Shown here: positions 8,539-17,541 of the stretch, piece after piece
Numbering within the stretch: the first letter of the stretch is position 1
Layout of the letters: each line of letters begins with the position of its first letter
Assembly (NCBI RefSeq): GCF_900111315.1
Contig: NZ_FOGU01000001.1
Coordinates: 558,001 to 622,000 of the forward strand
Length of the DNA: 64,000 nt
Direction: 5' to 3'
Origin: Tranquillimonas rosea
Lineage (GTDB): Bacteria > Pseudomonadota > Alphaproteobacteria > Rhodobacterales > Rhodobacteraceae
The notes under the pieces: generated by a model
What the model was told of the DNA's origin: nothing
What the model saw: the letters and a program-made list of their open reading frames with translations, nothing else
The model's database searches: none
Made by a program: the position numbers and the translations under genes

Positions 8539-10050
8539 ATGCTCGATCTCACCTACGAGGCGCCGACACCCAAGGTCATCCAGGGCGCCAAACACGACTG
8601 GGAACTGGTCATCGGCCTGGAGGTACACGCCCAGGTCGCCTCGAAGGCCAAGCTATTCTCGGGCGCCTCGACGCAGTTCGGCGCCGAGCCGAACTCGAAC
8701 GTCGCCTTCGTCGACGCCGGGATGCCGGGTATGCTGCCGGTCATCAACGAGGGCTGCGTCGCACTGGCGGTCAAGACCGGGCTCGGGCTGAAAGCGCAGA
8801 TCAACCTCGTCTCGGCCTTCGACCGCAAGAACTACTTCTACCCCGACCTGCCCCAGGGCTATCAGATCAGCCAACTCTACCACCCGCTCGTCGGCGAGGG
8901 CGAGGTGCTGGTCGACATGGGGCCGGGCGTGGCCCGCAAGGTCCGGATCGAGCGCATCCACATGGAACAGGACGCGGGCAAGTCGATCCACGACATGGAC
9001 CCGCACATGTCCTTCGTCGATCTCAATCGCACCGGCGTCGCGCTGATGGAGATCGTCAGCCGCCCCGACATCCGCGGCCCCGAAGAGGCCGCCGCCTATG
9101 TCGGCAAGCTGCGCCAGATCCTGCGGTATCTCGGCACCTGCAACGGCGACATGCAGAACGGTAATCTGCGCGCCGACGTGAACGTCTCGGTCTGCCGTCC
9201 GGGCGACTACGAGAAGTTCATCGAAACCGGCGACCCGAGCGTGCTCGGCACCCGGTGCGAGATCAAGAACATGAACTCGATGCGGTTCATCCAGGCGGCG
9301 ATCGACCACGAGGCGCGCCGCCAGATCGCCATCATCGAGGACGGCGGCAGCGTCGTGCAGGAGACCCGGCTCTACGACCCCGACAAGGGTGAGACCCGCT
9401 CGATGCGCAACAAGGAAGAGGCGCACGATTACCGCTACTTCCCCGATCCCGACCTGCTGCCGCTCGAGATCGAGCAGGCCTGGGTCGACGAGATCGCCGG
9501 CTCGCTCCCCGAGCTGCCCGACGAGAAGCGCGCGCGGTTCGTGACCGAATACGGCATGACCGAATACGACGCGAACGTGCTGACCGCCGAGGTCGAGAAC
9601 GCCGCCTTCTTCGAAGAGGTCGCCGCGGGCCGCGACGGCAAGACCGCCGCGAACTGGGTCATCAACGAGCTGTTCGGGCGGCTGAAGAAGGACGACCTGG
9701 CGATCTCGGAAAGCCCTGTCTCCGCCGCGCAGCTCGGCGCGATCCTGGACCTGCTGGCCAAGGACGAGATCAGCGGCAAGATCGCCAAGGACCTGTTCGA
9801 GATCGTCTGGACCGAAGGCGGCGATCCCGCGCAGATCGTCGAGGACCGCGGCATGAAGCAGGTCACGGACACCGGCGCCATCGAGGCCGCGGTCGACGAC
9901 ATCATCGCCGCCAACCCCGCCCAGGTCGAAAAGGCGCAGGGCAACCCCAAGCTCGCCGGCTGGTTCGTCGGCCAAGTGATGAAGGCCACCGGCGGCAAGG
10001 CCAATCCCAAGGCGGTCAACCAGATCGTGACGGACAAGCTGGGCCTCTGA
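8539..10050 (+). CDS. gatB: Aspartyl/glutamyl-tRNA(Asn/Gln) amidotransferase subunit B
   Basis: A complete 503-residue GatB. The PET112-type kinase core is recognisable ([27 protein letters not shown]-like segment [50 protein letters not shown]) and is followed by the helical and YqeY-like tail. With GatA and GatC it converts Glu-tRNA(Gln) and Asp-tRNA(Asn) to the amidated forms. Neither partner is in this window. The product has a short N-terminal extension before [10 protein letters not shown]. Confidence 0.97.
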   Translation: MLDLTYEAPTPKVIQGAKHDWELVIGLEVHAQVASKAKLFSGASTQFGAEPNSNVAFVDAGMPGMLPVINEGCVALAVKTGLGLKAQINLVSAFDRKNYFYPDLPQGYQISQLYHPLVGEGEVLVDMGPGVARKVRIERIHMEQDAGKSIHDMDPHMSFVDLNRTGVALMEIVSRPDIRGPEEAAAYVGKLRQILRYLGTCNGDMQNGNLRADVNVSVCRPGDYEKFIETGDPSVLGTRCEIKNMNSMRFIQAAIDHEARRQIAIIEDGGSVVQETRLYDPDKGETRSMRNKEEAHDYRYFPDPDLLPLEIEQAWVDEIAGSLPELPDEKRARFVTEYGMTEYDANVLTAEVENAAFFEEVAAGRDGKTAANWVINELFGRLKKDDLAISESPVSAAQLGAILDLLAKDEISGKIAKDLFEIVWTEGGDPAQIVEDRGMKQVTDTGAIEAAVDDIIAANPAQVEKAQGNPKLAGWFVGQVMKATGGKANPKAVNQIVTDKLGL

Positions 10051-10231
10051 TCCCCCGCGGGAAGCGCGCCCGAAAGTTGGCGGCGCTTCCCGGCACACGC
10101 CTGAGACGGCGTCTCCTCGCTTCGGACCTTCGCCCATTCCGGCCGATCAAGACCGTTCGCTGGCGGTCCGAACCCGGCCCGACCCTTGCCAAGCCCTGTC
10201 CGCCCGGCCCACAGCGCCTATCTGCTGGCGC

Positions 10232-11824
10232 ATGCAGCGTTTCGCCCAGCTTTTCACCCGGCTCGACCAGACGACCAAGACCAACGCCAAGGTCGAGGCG
10301 CTTGCCGCGTATTTCACCGACGCGCCCGAAAGCGACCGGTTGTGGACCATCGCCCTTTTGTCGGGCCGCCGCCCGAAGCGGAGCGTCAATGCCACCCACC
10401 TGCGCGAATGGGCGTCCGAACATGCCAGCCTGCCGCTGTGGCTGTTCGAGGAATCCTATCCCATCGTAGGCGATCTGGCCGAGACGATCGCGCTGATCCT
10501 GCCGGACCCGACGGGCCGGTCCGATCGGACGCTGACCGACTGGATCACCGAGGTGAAATACCTGGGCAAGCTGGACGAGGCCGAGCGCAAGGCCCGCATC
10601 CTCGCCGCCTGGGACGGGCTGGAGGCCGCCGAGCGCTTCGTGTTCAACAAGCTTCTGACCGGTGGCTTCCGCATGGGCGTCAGCCAGAAGCTGATGACCC
10701 GCGCCCTGTCGCGCGCCACCGGCATCGACGAGCCGGACCTGGCGCACCGGCTGATGGGCGACTGGTCGCCCGAGACGACGAGCTTCCGCAGCCTGATCCT
10801 AGAATACGATCCGACGGCGGACCTGTCCAAGCCGTATCCCTTCTACCTCGCCTACCAGCTGGACGACCCGCCCGACACGCTGGGCCCGCCCGAGGACTGG
10901 GCGGCCGAGTGGAAATGGGACGGCATCCGCGGCCAGCTGATCCTGCGCGGCAGCGCGCATTTCCTCTGGTCGCGGGGCGAGGAGCTGATGACCGACCGCT
11001 TCCCGGAATTCGCCGTCCTGCCCGACTTCCTGCCGGACGGCACCGTGATCGACGGCGAAGTGCTGGCGTGGGAGGGTACGCGCCCGATGCCCTTTGCGGC
11101 GCTCCAGAAGCGTATCGGCCGCAAGACCGTGCCGAAGAAGCTGCTGACCGAGGCGCCGACGATCCTGCGCGCCTACGATCTGCTGGAACACCACGGAGAG
11201 GACATCCGCGCCCTGCCTTTCGTCGAACGGCGCAAGCGGCTCGAAGCCGTGCTTGCCGACGCGCCTGCCGACGCGCCGATCCTGCCGTCGCCGCTGGTCC
11301 AATTCGGCGACTGGGCCGCCCTCGCCGCCGAGCGCGAGACCTCGCGCGACTTCTACGCCGAGGGCCTGATGCTCAAGCGCTGGGACAGCCCCTATCGCGA
11401 CGGCCGCAAGAAAGGCGATTGGTGGAAATGGAAGGTCGATCCACTGACCATCGACGCGGTGATGATCTATGCCCAGCAGGGGCACGGGCGCCGCGCGAAC
11501 CTGTTCACCGACTTCACCTTCGCGGTCTGGTCGGGAAACGATCTGATCCCGTTCACCAAGGCCTATAGCGGCCTGACCGACAAGGAATTCCGCCAGATCA
11601 CGGCCTGGGTCCGGAAGAACACGCTGGAACGCTACGGGCCGGTACGCGCTGTTAAGGCGGAGCACGTGTTCGAGATCGCCTTCGAGGGGATACAGGAAAG
11701 CCCGCGCCACAAGTCCGGCGTGGCCCTGCGCTTTCCCAGGATGTCACGCTGGCGCCACGACAAGCCGGTTGCGGAGGCGAACACGCTCGTTGACTTGAAG
11801 GAGATGCTGGCCGCCTATGGATAA
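10232..11824 (+). CDS. ATP-dependent DNA ligase
   Basis: The 530-residue protein has an N-terminal helical DNA-binding domain (residues 1-200), then the adenylation domain with motif I EWKWDGIRG (Lys228 as AMP acceptor). Motif III-like and IV-like segments follow (VIDGEVLAW, EGLMLKRWDS), then motif V GDWWKWK and a C-terminal OB domain. It seals nicks using ATP, in addition to the NAD-dependent LigA expected elsewhere. Such ligases often travel with an exonuclease, a helicase and a phosphoesterase in a repair cluster, and none of those is adjacent here. The stop overlaps the next gene's start by eight bases. Confidence 0.92.
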   Translation: MQRFAQLFTRLDQTTKTNAKVEALAAYFTDAPESDRLWTIALLSGRRPKRSVNATHLREWASEHASLPLWLFEESYPIVGDLAETIALILPDPTGRSDRTLTDWITEVKYLGKLDEAERKARILAAWDGLEAAERFVFNKLLTGGFRMGVSQKLMTRALSRATGIDEPDLAHRLMGDWSPETTSFRSLILEYDPTADLSKPYPFYLAYQLDDPPDTLGPPEDWAAEWKWDGIRGQLILRGSAHFLWSRGEELMTDRFPEFAVLPDFLPDGTVIDGEVLAWEGTRPMPFAALQKRIGRKTVPKKLLTEAPTILRAYDLLEHHGEDIRALPFVERRKRLEAVLADAPADAPILPSPLVQFGDWAALAAERETSRDFYAEGLMLKRWDSPYRDGRKKGDWWKWKVDPLTIDAVMIYAQQGHGRRANLFTDFTFAVWSGNDLIPFTKAYSGLTDKEFRQITAWVRKNTLERYGPVRAVKAEHVFEIAFEGIQESPRHKSGVALRFPRMSRWRHDKPVAEANTLVDLKEMLAAYG

Positions 11825-12752
11825 CGACGACGACCTGCCCGACGCCCGCCCCTCGGAAACCTACGACACGCTGGCGAACCTGCCCGAGGGTCTGTCGCCC
11901 GCCGACCGGCCCAAGGTGCCGACGACGCTGCCGCCGCCAGGCGCCTGTGACTCCCATGTGCACGTTCTGGGCGGCGCCGCGGATTTCGCGCTGAGCGAGA
12001 ACCGGCCCGAGAATCCGGCGGGCGGACGCAGCTGGAAGGACTGGCTGCAGATGCTCGACATGCACCTCTCGACGCTCGAACTGGAGCGGGTGGTGGTCGT
12101 CCAGTCGATGCTGCACGGCACCGACAACGCGATCACGCTCGAGACTTTGCGCCATCTCGGCAGCCGCGCCCGCGGTGTGGCGATGATCTCGGAGGATGCC
12201 GACGACACGCTGCTGACGCGGCTGGCCGATGCCGGCATCAAGGCGGCGCGGATGAACCTCGTCCACGGTGGCGCGATCAACTGGAACGGCGCCAAGACGC
12301 TGGCGCCCCGGCTTGCGGCCCACGGGATGCACCTGCAGGTGCTGATCGAGGCCGACCACCACATGGAACAAATCGCCGAGGACATCCGCACCCTGCCCGT
12401 GCCGATCGTGTTCGACCATATCGGCTGGCCCGACGTGGCGTCGGGGCCCCGGCAGGCGCCGGTCGAGACGCTGCGCCGGCTGCTTGGTGAGGGTCGCGCC
12501 TATGCCAAGATCTCCGGCGTCTACCGCTTCTGCGACGCCCCCTGGGACGACGCGGACGAGATCGTCGCCTCGCTCGTTGCCGCCAACCCCGAGCGGTGCC
12601 TCTGGGGCTCGGACTGGCCGCATATCCTGCTGGACGGGGCCGAGATGCCCGATGCCGGCCTGCTGGTCGATGCGTTCCACCGCGCTGTGACGGACGCCGA
12701 GTCGCGCCAGAAGGTCTGGGTCGACACGCCCGCCGCGCTCTACGGCTTTTGA
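11817..12752 (+). CDS. Amidohydrolase family (TIM-barrel, 2-pyrone-4,6-dicarboxylate hydrolase-like)
   Basis: The 311-residue protein shows the metal-dependent hydrolase signature: CDSHVHV for the first metal pair, a central VLIEADHH segment, FDHIGWP and the C-terminal WGSDWPH with the catalytic Asp. This order fits the amidohydrolase-2 family that includes 2-pyrone-4,6-dicarboxylate lactonase. The substrate is unknown. The coding region overlaps the ligase gene by eight bases, so translation is likely coupled, although no functional link between the two is obvious. Confidence 0.82.
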   Translation: MDNDDDLPDARPSETYDTLANLPEGLSPADRPKVPTTLPPPGACDSHVHVLGGAADFALSENRPENPAGGRSWKDWLQMLDMHLSTLELERVVVVQSMLHGTDNAITLETLRHLGSRARGVAMISEDADDTLLTRLADAGIKAARMNLVHGGAINWNGAKTLAPRLAAHGMHLQVLIEADHHMEQIAEDIRTLPVPIVFDHIGWPDVASGPRQAPVETLRRLLGEGRAYAKISGVYRFCDAPWDDADEIVASLVAANPERCLWGSDWPHILLDGAEMPDAGLLVDAFHRAVTDAESRQKVWVDTPAALYGF

Positions 12753-12818
12753 TCCGCGCCTTGCGGAGCGTACCGCCGACACCCTATCTCTGAGCCGGAG
12801 AACAAAGAAAGGACCACG

Positions 12819-14642
12819 ATGACGCTCGACCTGCCCCGCCCCGTCTTCGACGCCTCCGCCCCGGGCGGTAAGGATCTGGGACAGCTGCCGGAATGGGACC
12901 TCACCGATCTCTACGCAGCGCCGGATGCGCCCGAGCTGAAGCGCGACATGGACTGGCTCGAGTCCGCCTGCGCGGACTTCGCCGCCGATTACGAGGGCAA
13001 GCTCGACACGCTGGATGCCGCGGACTTTCTCGACTGCGTGAAGCGCTACGAGCGGATCGACGTCATCGCCGGCCGCATCATGTCATTCGCCGGCCTGCGG
13101 TATTACCAGCAGACGACCGATCCGCAGCGGGCGAAGTTCCTGTCGGACTGCCAGGACCGGATCACTACGTACACCACCCCGCTCGTGTTCTTCACGCTCG
13201 AGGTGAACCGCCTGCCCGACGATCATCTCGACGCGCTGTTCGCCGCGAACGACGAACTGGCGCGCTACCAGCCGATCTTCGACCGGATGCGCGCGATGCG
13301 TCCCTACCAGCTTTCGGACGAGCTGGAGAAGTTCCTGCACGACCAGTCCGTCGTCGGCGCGACCGCCTGGAACAAGCTCTTCGACGAGACGATGGCGGGG
13401 CTCGAGTTCCGCGTTCAGGACGAGACGCTCGGTCTCGAGGCGACGCTGAACCTGTTGACCGACCACGACCGCGACAAGCGCGAGGCGGCGGCACGGGAGC
13501 TGGCGGCGACGTTCCAGAACCGGATCGGCCTGTTCTCGCGCGTCCACAACACGCTGACCAAGGAGAAGGCGGTCGAGGACCGCTGGCGCGGCATGCCGAC
13601 GCCGCAGACCGGGCGGCACCTGGCCAACCATGTCGAGCCCGAGGTGGTCGAGGCCCTGCGCAACGCCGTGGTCGACGCCTATCCCAAGCTCAGCCACCGC
13701 TACTATGAGCTCAAGCGCAAGTGGCTGGGTCTGGACAAGCTGCAGGTGTGGGACCGCAACGCGCCGCTGCCGATGGAGGATCACAAGACCGTCGACTGGG
13801 ACACTGCCAGGTCGATGGTTCTCGACGCCTATTCCGATTTCTCGCCGCACATGGCCGAACTGGCCGACCCGTTCTTCACAAAGGGCTGGATCGACGCGGG
13901 CGTGAAGCCCGGCAAGGCCCCCGGCGCCTTCGCCCACCCCACCGTGGTCGACGTGCATCCCTATGTGATGCTGAACTACCAGGGCAAGCCGCGCGACGTG
14001 ATGACCCTGGCGCACGAGCTTGGCCACGGGGTGCACCAGACCCTCGCCGCCGGACAGGGCGAGCTTCTGGCCGCGACGCCGCTGACCCTCGCCGAGACGG
14101 CCAGCGTGTTCGGCGAGATGCTGACCTTCCGAAAGATGCTCGCCAACGCCAAGGACGACGCAGAAAAGAAGGTCCTTCTGGCCGGCAAGGTCGAGGACAT
14201 GATCAACACGGTCGTCCGGCAGATCGCGTTCTACGACTTCGAGTGCAAGCTGCACGAGGCGCGCCAGGGCGGAGAGCTGACGCCCGAGGACATCAACAAG
14301 CTCTGGATGAGCGTCCAGGGTGAAAGCCTCGGGCCCGCGTTCGAGTTCATGGAAGGCTACGAGACGTTCTGGGCCTACATCCCCCACTTCGTCCACTCGC
14401 CGTTCTATGTCTATGCCTATGCTTTCGGCGACGGGCTGGTGAACGCGCTCTACGCGGCCTACGAAGAGGGCGACCCGGACTTCCAGGAAAAGTACTTCGA
14501 GATGCTCAAGGCCGGCGGCTCGAAGCACCACAAGGAGCTTCTGGCCCCGTTCGGTCTGGACGCCAGCGATCCGGCGTTCTGGGACAAGGGCCTGTCGATG
14601 ATCTCGGGCCTGATCGACGAGCTCGAGGCGATGGAAGACTGA
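12819..14642 (+). CDS. pepF: Oligoendopeptidase F (M3 family)
   Basis: A complete 607-residue M3 metallopeptidase. The zinc motif HELGH is at residues 399-403 within TLAHELGHGVHQ, and the third ligand Glu lies in LAETASVFGEM. The N-terminal PepF-type helical region (residues 20-190) is present. It hydrolyses short peptides in the cytoplasm. AAGAAAGGA precedes the ATG. It is followed by a strong stem-loop and a converging gene. Confidence 0.95.
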   Translation: MTLDLPRPVFDASAPGGKDLGQLPEWDLTDLYAAPDAPELKRDMDWLESACADFAADYEGKLDTLDAADFLDCVKRYERIDVIAGRIMSFAGLRYYQQTTDPQRAKFLSDCQDRITTYTTPLVFFTLEVNRLPDDHLDALFAANDELARYQPIFDRMRAMRPYQLSDELEKFLHDQSVVGATAWNKLFDETMAGLEFRVQDETLGLEATLNLLTDHDRDKREAAARELAATFQNRIGLFSRVHNTLTKEKAVEDRWRGMPTPQTGRHLANHVEPEVVEALRNAVVDAYPKLSHRYYELKRKWLGLDKLQVWDRNAPLPMEDHKTVDWDTARSMVLDAYSDFSPHMAELADPFFTKGWIDAGVKPGKAPGAFAHPTVVDVHPYVMLNYQGKPRDVMTLAHELGHGVHQTLAAGQGELLAATPLTLAETASVFGEMLTFRKMLANAKDDAEKKVLLAGKVEDMINTVVRQIAFYDFECKLHEARQGGELTPEDINKLWMSVQGESLGPAFEFMEGYETFWAYIPHFVHSPFYVYAYAFGDGLVNALYAAYEEGDPDFQEKYFEMLKAGGSKHHKELLAPFGLDASDPAFWDKGLSMISGLIDELEAMED

Positions 14643-14649
14643 TCGCGTG

Positions 14650-14675
14650 GCCGCCGGGACGTCGTGCCCGGCGGC
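14650..14675 (+). terminator. Stem-loop between convergent pepF and the Gfo/Idh gene
   Basis: GCCGCCGGG at 14650-14658 pairs perfectly with CCCGGCGGC at 14667-14675 over an 8-base loop. It lies between two convergent stop codons and could serve both strands. No T-run follows on either strand, so termination is inferred from position and stem strength. Confidence 0.5.
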
Positions 14676-14693
14676 TCACCAGCCCAGAGGCGT

Positions 14694-15656
14694 TTAGCCC
14701 GCAGCGGCGTAGACCCGATCCATCATGGCCTGCGTTCCCCGGCTGAATTCCAGCGGGCACGGATACTGGATCTCGCCGCGGATGGCGCGGCCGAAATTCT
14801 CGACCTGAAGACGATAGTGGTTCACGCCGGGGAACCGCTCGGCGTGGGTTTCCATGCCGCGCTGCGTCATCACCTGCGCCTCGCCGAACACGTTGGCATT
14901 GAAAGGCACCGGCACCGTCAGCACGCCGTCGGTGCCGTGGAATGTCACGTGCTGACGCGGCGCCATCCGCATCCCGACATAGGCGTTGTAGGTAAACCCG
15001 GGAAAATCGGCCGTCACCAGCGCGAAGGAATCGATGCCGTTGTCCCAGTCGATGCGCGCCGTCAGGTCCGAAGGCTCGGCGCCCGTGGCATAGCGTACCG
15101 CGCCGAAGGCATAGACCCCGATATCCCGCAGGGCCCCGCCGCCGGTGCCGGGCTTGTTGCGGATGTTGTCGAGGTCGGGATTGTTGAAGCTGAACGCGAC
15201 ATCGACATGCAGCAACTCGCCGATCGCACCCTCGGTCAAGAGCGTGCGCGCGCGCTGCCATTGCGGGTGATGCACGATCATGAAGCCCTCGGCCGCGAGA
15301 AGGCCGCTCGCATCCCGAGCGGCGATCAGGTCGTCGATTTCGTCGGCCTGCATCGCCACAGGCTTTTCACACAGCACGTGCTTGCCCGCCTTCAGCGCCT
15401 TCTTCGTCCATTCGACATGCAGGTGGTTCGGCAGCGGCACATAGACCGCGTCGATCTCGGGATCGGCCAGCAGCGCGTCGTAATCCCCGTGCACCCGCAA
15501 ACCGGGGGCGAGCGCCGAGAACGCCTCCGCCTTCTCGGGCGAGCGCGAGCCGACCGCGGCCAGCACGGCGTTCTCTGCGGAGTGGATCGCGGGCCCCATG
15601 TGTTCGCGCGCGAATTTCGCGGCGCCGAGGATGCCCCAGCGGATCGGTTCGGTCAT
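14694..15656 (-). CDS. Gfo/Idh/MocA family NAD(P)-dependent oxidoreductase
   Basis: The 320-residue protein opens with a Rossmann segment (MTEPIRWGILGAAKFARE), has the family EKPVAM motif (Lys in the active site) in HVLCEKPVAMQ, and an alpha/beta substrate domain with GGGALRDIGVYAFGAVRY. These enzymes oxidise or reduce sugars, inositols or dihydrodiols. The substrate is not predictable here. The start at 15656 has GGGAG about ten bases upstream, and an in-frame start 19 codons further up lacks the fold. It is divergent from the VOC gene. Confidence 0.9.
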   Translation of the reverse strand: MTEPIRWGILGAAKFAREHMGPAIHSAENAVLAAVGSRSPEKAEAFSALAPGLRVHGDYDALLADPEIDAVYVPLPNHLHVEWTKKALKAGKHVLCEKPVAMQADEIDDLIAARDASGLLAAEGFMIVHHPQWQRARTLLTEGAIGELLHVDVAFSFNNPDLDNIRNKPGTGGGALRDIGVYAFGAVRYATGAEPSDLTARIDWDNGIDSFALVTADFPGFTYNAYVGMRMAPRQHVTFHGTDGVLTVPVPFNANVFGEAQVMTQRGMETHAERFPGVNHYRLQVENFGRAIRGEIQYPCPLEFSRGTQAMMDRVYAAAG

Positions 15657-15798
15657 CAGCGTGCTCCCTGCCTTGGATGCCGAGACATTGGCCCCCGGCC
15701 CCGCCCCCGTCAATCAACTGGGAAGGCGCATTTTTTCCGATGCCCGCGCCGGCGTCCGCGCTATGGTCCCGCACGGACATGACGGCAGGAGGCAGCGC

Positions 15799-16380
15799 AT
15801 GAGAAAGCTGCAGGCACAGGGCGTGCACCACATCACGCTGACGGGCGCGGACCGGCAGACCTCGATCGACTTCTGGGAGGGCGTCTTGGGGATGCCCTTC
15901 GTGTTCGATCAGCCGAACCTCGACGATCCCGACGAGGGGCATCTCTACTTCGATCCCGGCGACGGCCGGCTGATCACGATCTTCACAAACGAGAACCGCA
16001 AGCCCGTGCACAGCCGCACGCCGATGGATCCGGGATGCGTTCATCACATCGCCTTCAACGTCTCCAAGGCGACGTGGATGCAGGCGGTCGAGCGGCTGGA
16101 TGCGCGCGGCATCCGTCATTCGGGTCCGAAAGATCGCGGGTTCATGGACTCGATCTATTTCAAGGATCCGCTCGGACTTCTGATCGAGCTTGCCTGCTAC
16201 AAGTTCGAGCCCCCGCTGGGATGCAGCCATGCCGACGTGATGATCGAGGCGCACCGCCAGCGCGTCGCCGCGGGCGACGATCACATCATGGAAGTGCACC
16301 TCGCCGACGCGATCGAACTGCTGGTGCGGCGGCGCCAGCAGACCCTATCGGGCGACCGCGACCCGAAGGACCCGTACTGA
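15799..16380 (+). CDS. VOC family protein (glyoxalase/dioxygenase superfamily)
   Basis: The 193-residue protein has two beta-alpha-beta-beta-beta modules, starting GVHHITLTGADRQTSIDFWEGVLGM and GCVHHIAFNVSKATWMQAVERL. Candidate metal ligands are His10, the His in CVHHIAF and the Glu in LLIELACYKFEP. This resembles ring-cleaving dioxygenase-like or glyoxalase-like VOC proteins. A 40-residue C-terminal helical tail follows the fold. AGGAGG precedes the ATG at 15799. The actual substrate is unknown. Confidence 0.85.
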   Translation: MRKLQAQGVHHITLTGADRQTSIDFWEGVLGMPFVFDQPNLDDPDEGHLYFDPGDGRLITIFTNENRKPVHSRTPMDPGCVHHIAFNVSKATWMQAVERLDARGIRHSGPKDRGFMDSIYFKDPLGLLIELACYKFEPPLGCSHADVMIEAHRQRVAAGDDHIMEVHLADAIELLVRRRQQTLSGDRDPKDPY

Positions 16381-16431
16381 CCCCTTGGCGCCGGGCGCAC
16401 GCAACAGGGCCCGGACAGACATCAACGCAAA

Positions 16432-16460
16432 AGGGCCGCGCGGGGTGATCGCGCGGCCCT
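16432..16460 (-). terminator. Rho-independent terminator of rpoH
   Basis: AGGGCCGCGCG at 16432-16442 pairs perfectly with CGCGCGGCCCT at 16450-16460 over a 7-base loop. Read on the minus strand, the stem is followed by TTTT, which fits intrinsic termination of rpoH. It may also stop readthrough from the converging VOC gene. Confidence 0.8.
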
Positions 16461-16484
16461 CTGGCAATTTCCCAGCGATGACGA

Positions 16485-17381
16485 TCAGGCGGGGGTCAGC
16501 ATGCCCTTTTCACGGGCCAGTTCGGTCATGCGCTTCTGCAGCTTCTCGAAGGCGCGCACCTCGATCTGGCGAATCCGCTCGCGGCTGACGTCGTACTGGC
16601 CCGAGAGTTCCTCAAGCGTCACGGCCTCTTCCTGCAGGCGGCGCTGGACGAGAATGTCCTTCTCGCGGTCGTTGAGAACATCCATCGCCTCGGTCAGAAG
16701 GGCGCGGCGGCTTTGCAGTTCGTCCTGCTGCTCGTAGTCGTTCGCCTGGTTTGCACCCTCATCCTCGAGCCAGTCCTGCCACTGGGCCGAATTGTCATCG
16801 TCATTCGAGATCGTGGCGTTGAGCGACGCGTCGCCCGCCGACAGACGGCGGTTCATCGAGATGACCTCGTCCTCGGTCACGCCCAGCTCGTTCGCGATCT
16901 GGGCCACGTTCTCGGGGCGCAGGTCGCCGTCCTCGAGCGCGCCGATACGGCTCTTGGCCTTGCGCAGGTTGAAGAACAGCTTCTTCTGCGCGCTGGTCGT
17001 GCCCAGCTTCACCAGGCTCCACGAACGCAGGATGTATTCCTGGATCGACGCGCGGATCCACCACATCGCATAAGTCGCCAGGCGGAAGCCCTTCTCGGGG
17101 TCGAACCGCTTGACCGCCTGCATCAGGCCGACGTTCGCCTCGGAGATCACCTCGGCCTGCGGCAGGCCGTAGCCCCGGTAACCCATGGCGATCTTGGCGG
17201 CCAGCCGCAGGTGCGACGTCACCAGTTGATGCGCGGCGTTCGTATCCTCGTGGTCGACCCACCGCTTGGCCAGCATGTATTCCTGTTCCGGCTCGAGCAT
17301 CGGGAATTTCCGGATTTCCTGCAGGTAGCGGTTTAGCCCCTGCTCCGGGCTCGGCGCGGGAAGGTTCGCGTATGTCGCCAT
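16485..17381 (-). CDS. rpoH: Heat-shock sigma factor sigma-32 (RpoH I-like)
   Basis: The 298-residue protein carries region 2 (HLRLAAKIAMGYRGYGLPQAEV followed by VGLMQAVKRFDPEKGFRLATYAMWWIRA), the RpoH box (QKKLFFNLRKAK) and region 4 ending in [16 protein letters not shown]. It directs RNA polymerase to chaperone and protease promoters. The ATG at 17381 is preceded by AGGAGGGA. A start 14 codons upstream would precede that ribosome-binding site and is rejected. Overall composition matches the RpoH I group of Rhodobacter; a second paralogue, common in the family, is not in the window. The promoter is annotated separately. Confidence 0.96.
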   Translation of the reverse strand: MATYANLPAPSPEQGLNRYLQEIRKFPMLEPEQEYMLAKRWVDHEDTNAAHQLVTSHLRLAAKIAMGYRGYGLPQAEVISEANVGLMQAVKRFDPEKGFRLATYAMWWIRASIQEYILRSWSLVKLGTTSAQKKLFFNLRKAKSRIGALEDGDLRPENVAQIANELGVTEDEVISMNRRLSAGDASLNATISNDDDNSAQWQDWLEDEGANQANDYEQQDELQSRRALLTEAMDVLNDREKDILVQRRLQEEAVTLEELSGQYDVSRERIRQIEVRAFEKLQKRMTELAREKGMLTPA

Positions 17382-17421
17382 TTCTTGTCCCTCCTGCCGC
17401 AGGTGTGGTGCAGCAATTAGC

Positions 17422-17450
17422 AATCTAGTGAACCGATCGGTTCAGTTCAA
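17422..17450 (-). promoter_or_regulatory. rpoH promoter with palindromic operator filling the spacer
   Basis: On the minus strand TTGAAC (17445-17450) and TAGATT (17422-17427) are separated by exactly 17 bases. The spacer contains the perfect 16-bp palindrome TGAACCGATCGGTTCA (17429-17444). The -10 box is about 40 bases upstream of the rpoH start. Binding of a dimeric repressor in this spacer would block sigma70-type polymerase. The regulator is unknown. Confidence 0.65.
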
Positions 17451-17541
17451 GGCGTATAGTCGAGTGTTCATATAAAGAATGACTGCCGCGTGACTCCGGG
17501 TCCACGCGATTGCATTGCATTCACAGCGATGTGCGACCTCG

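Noticed and set aside
7443-9164. 573-codon plus-strand frame crossing both transglycosylase genes and gatB
   Set aside because: It is antisense to two well-supported genes and out of frame with gatB, and its translation has no recognisable domain.
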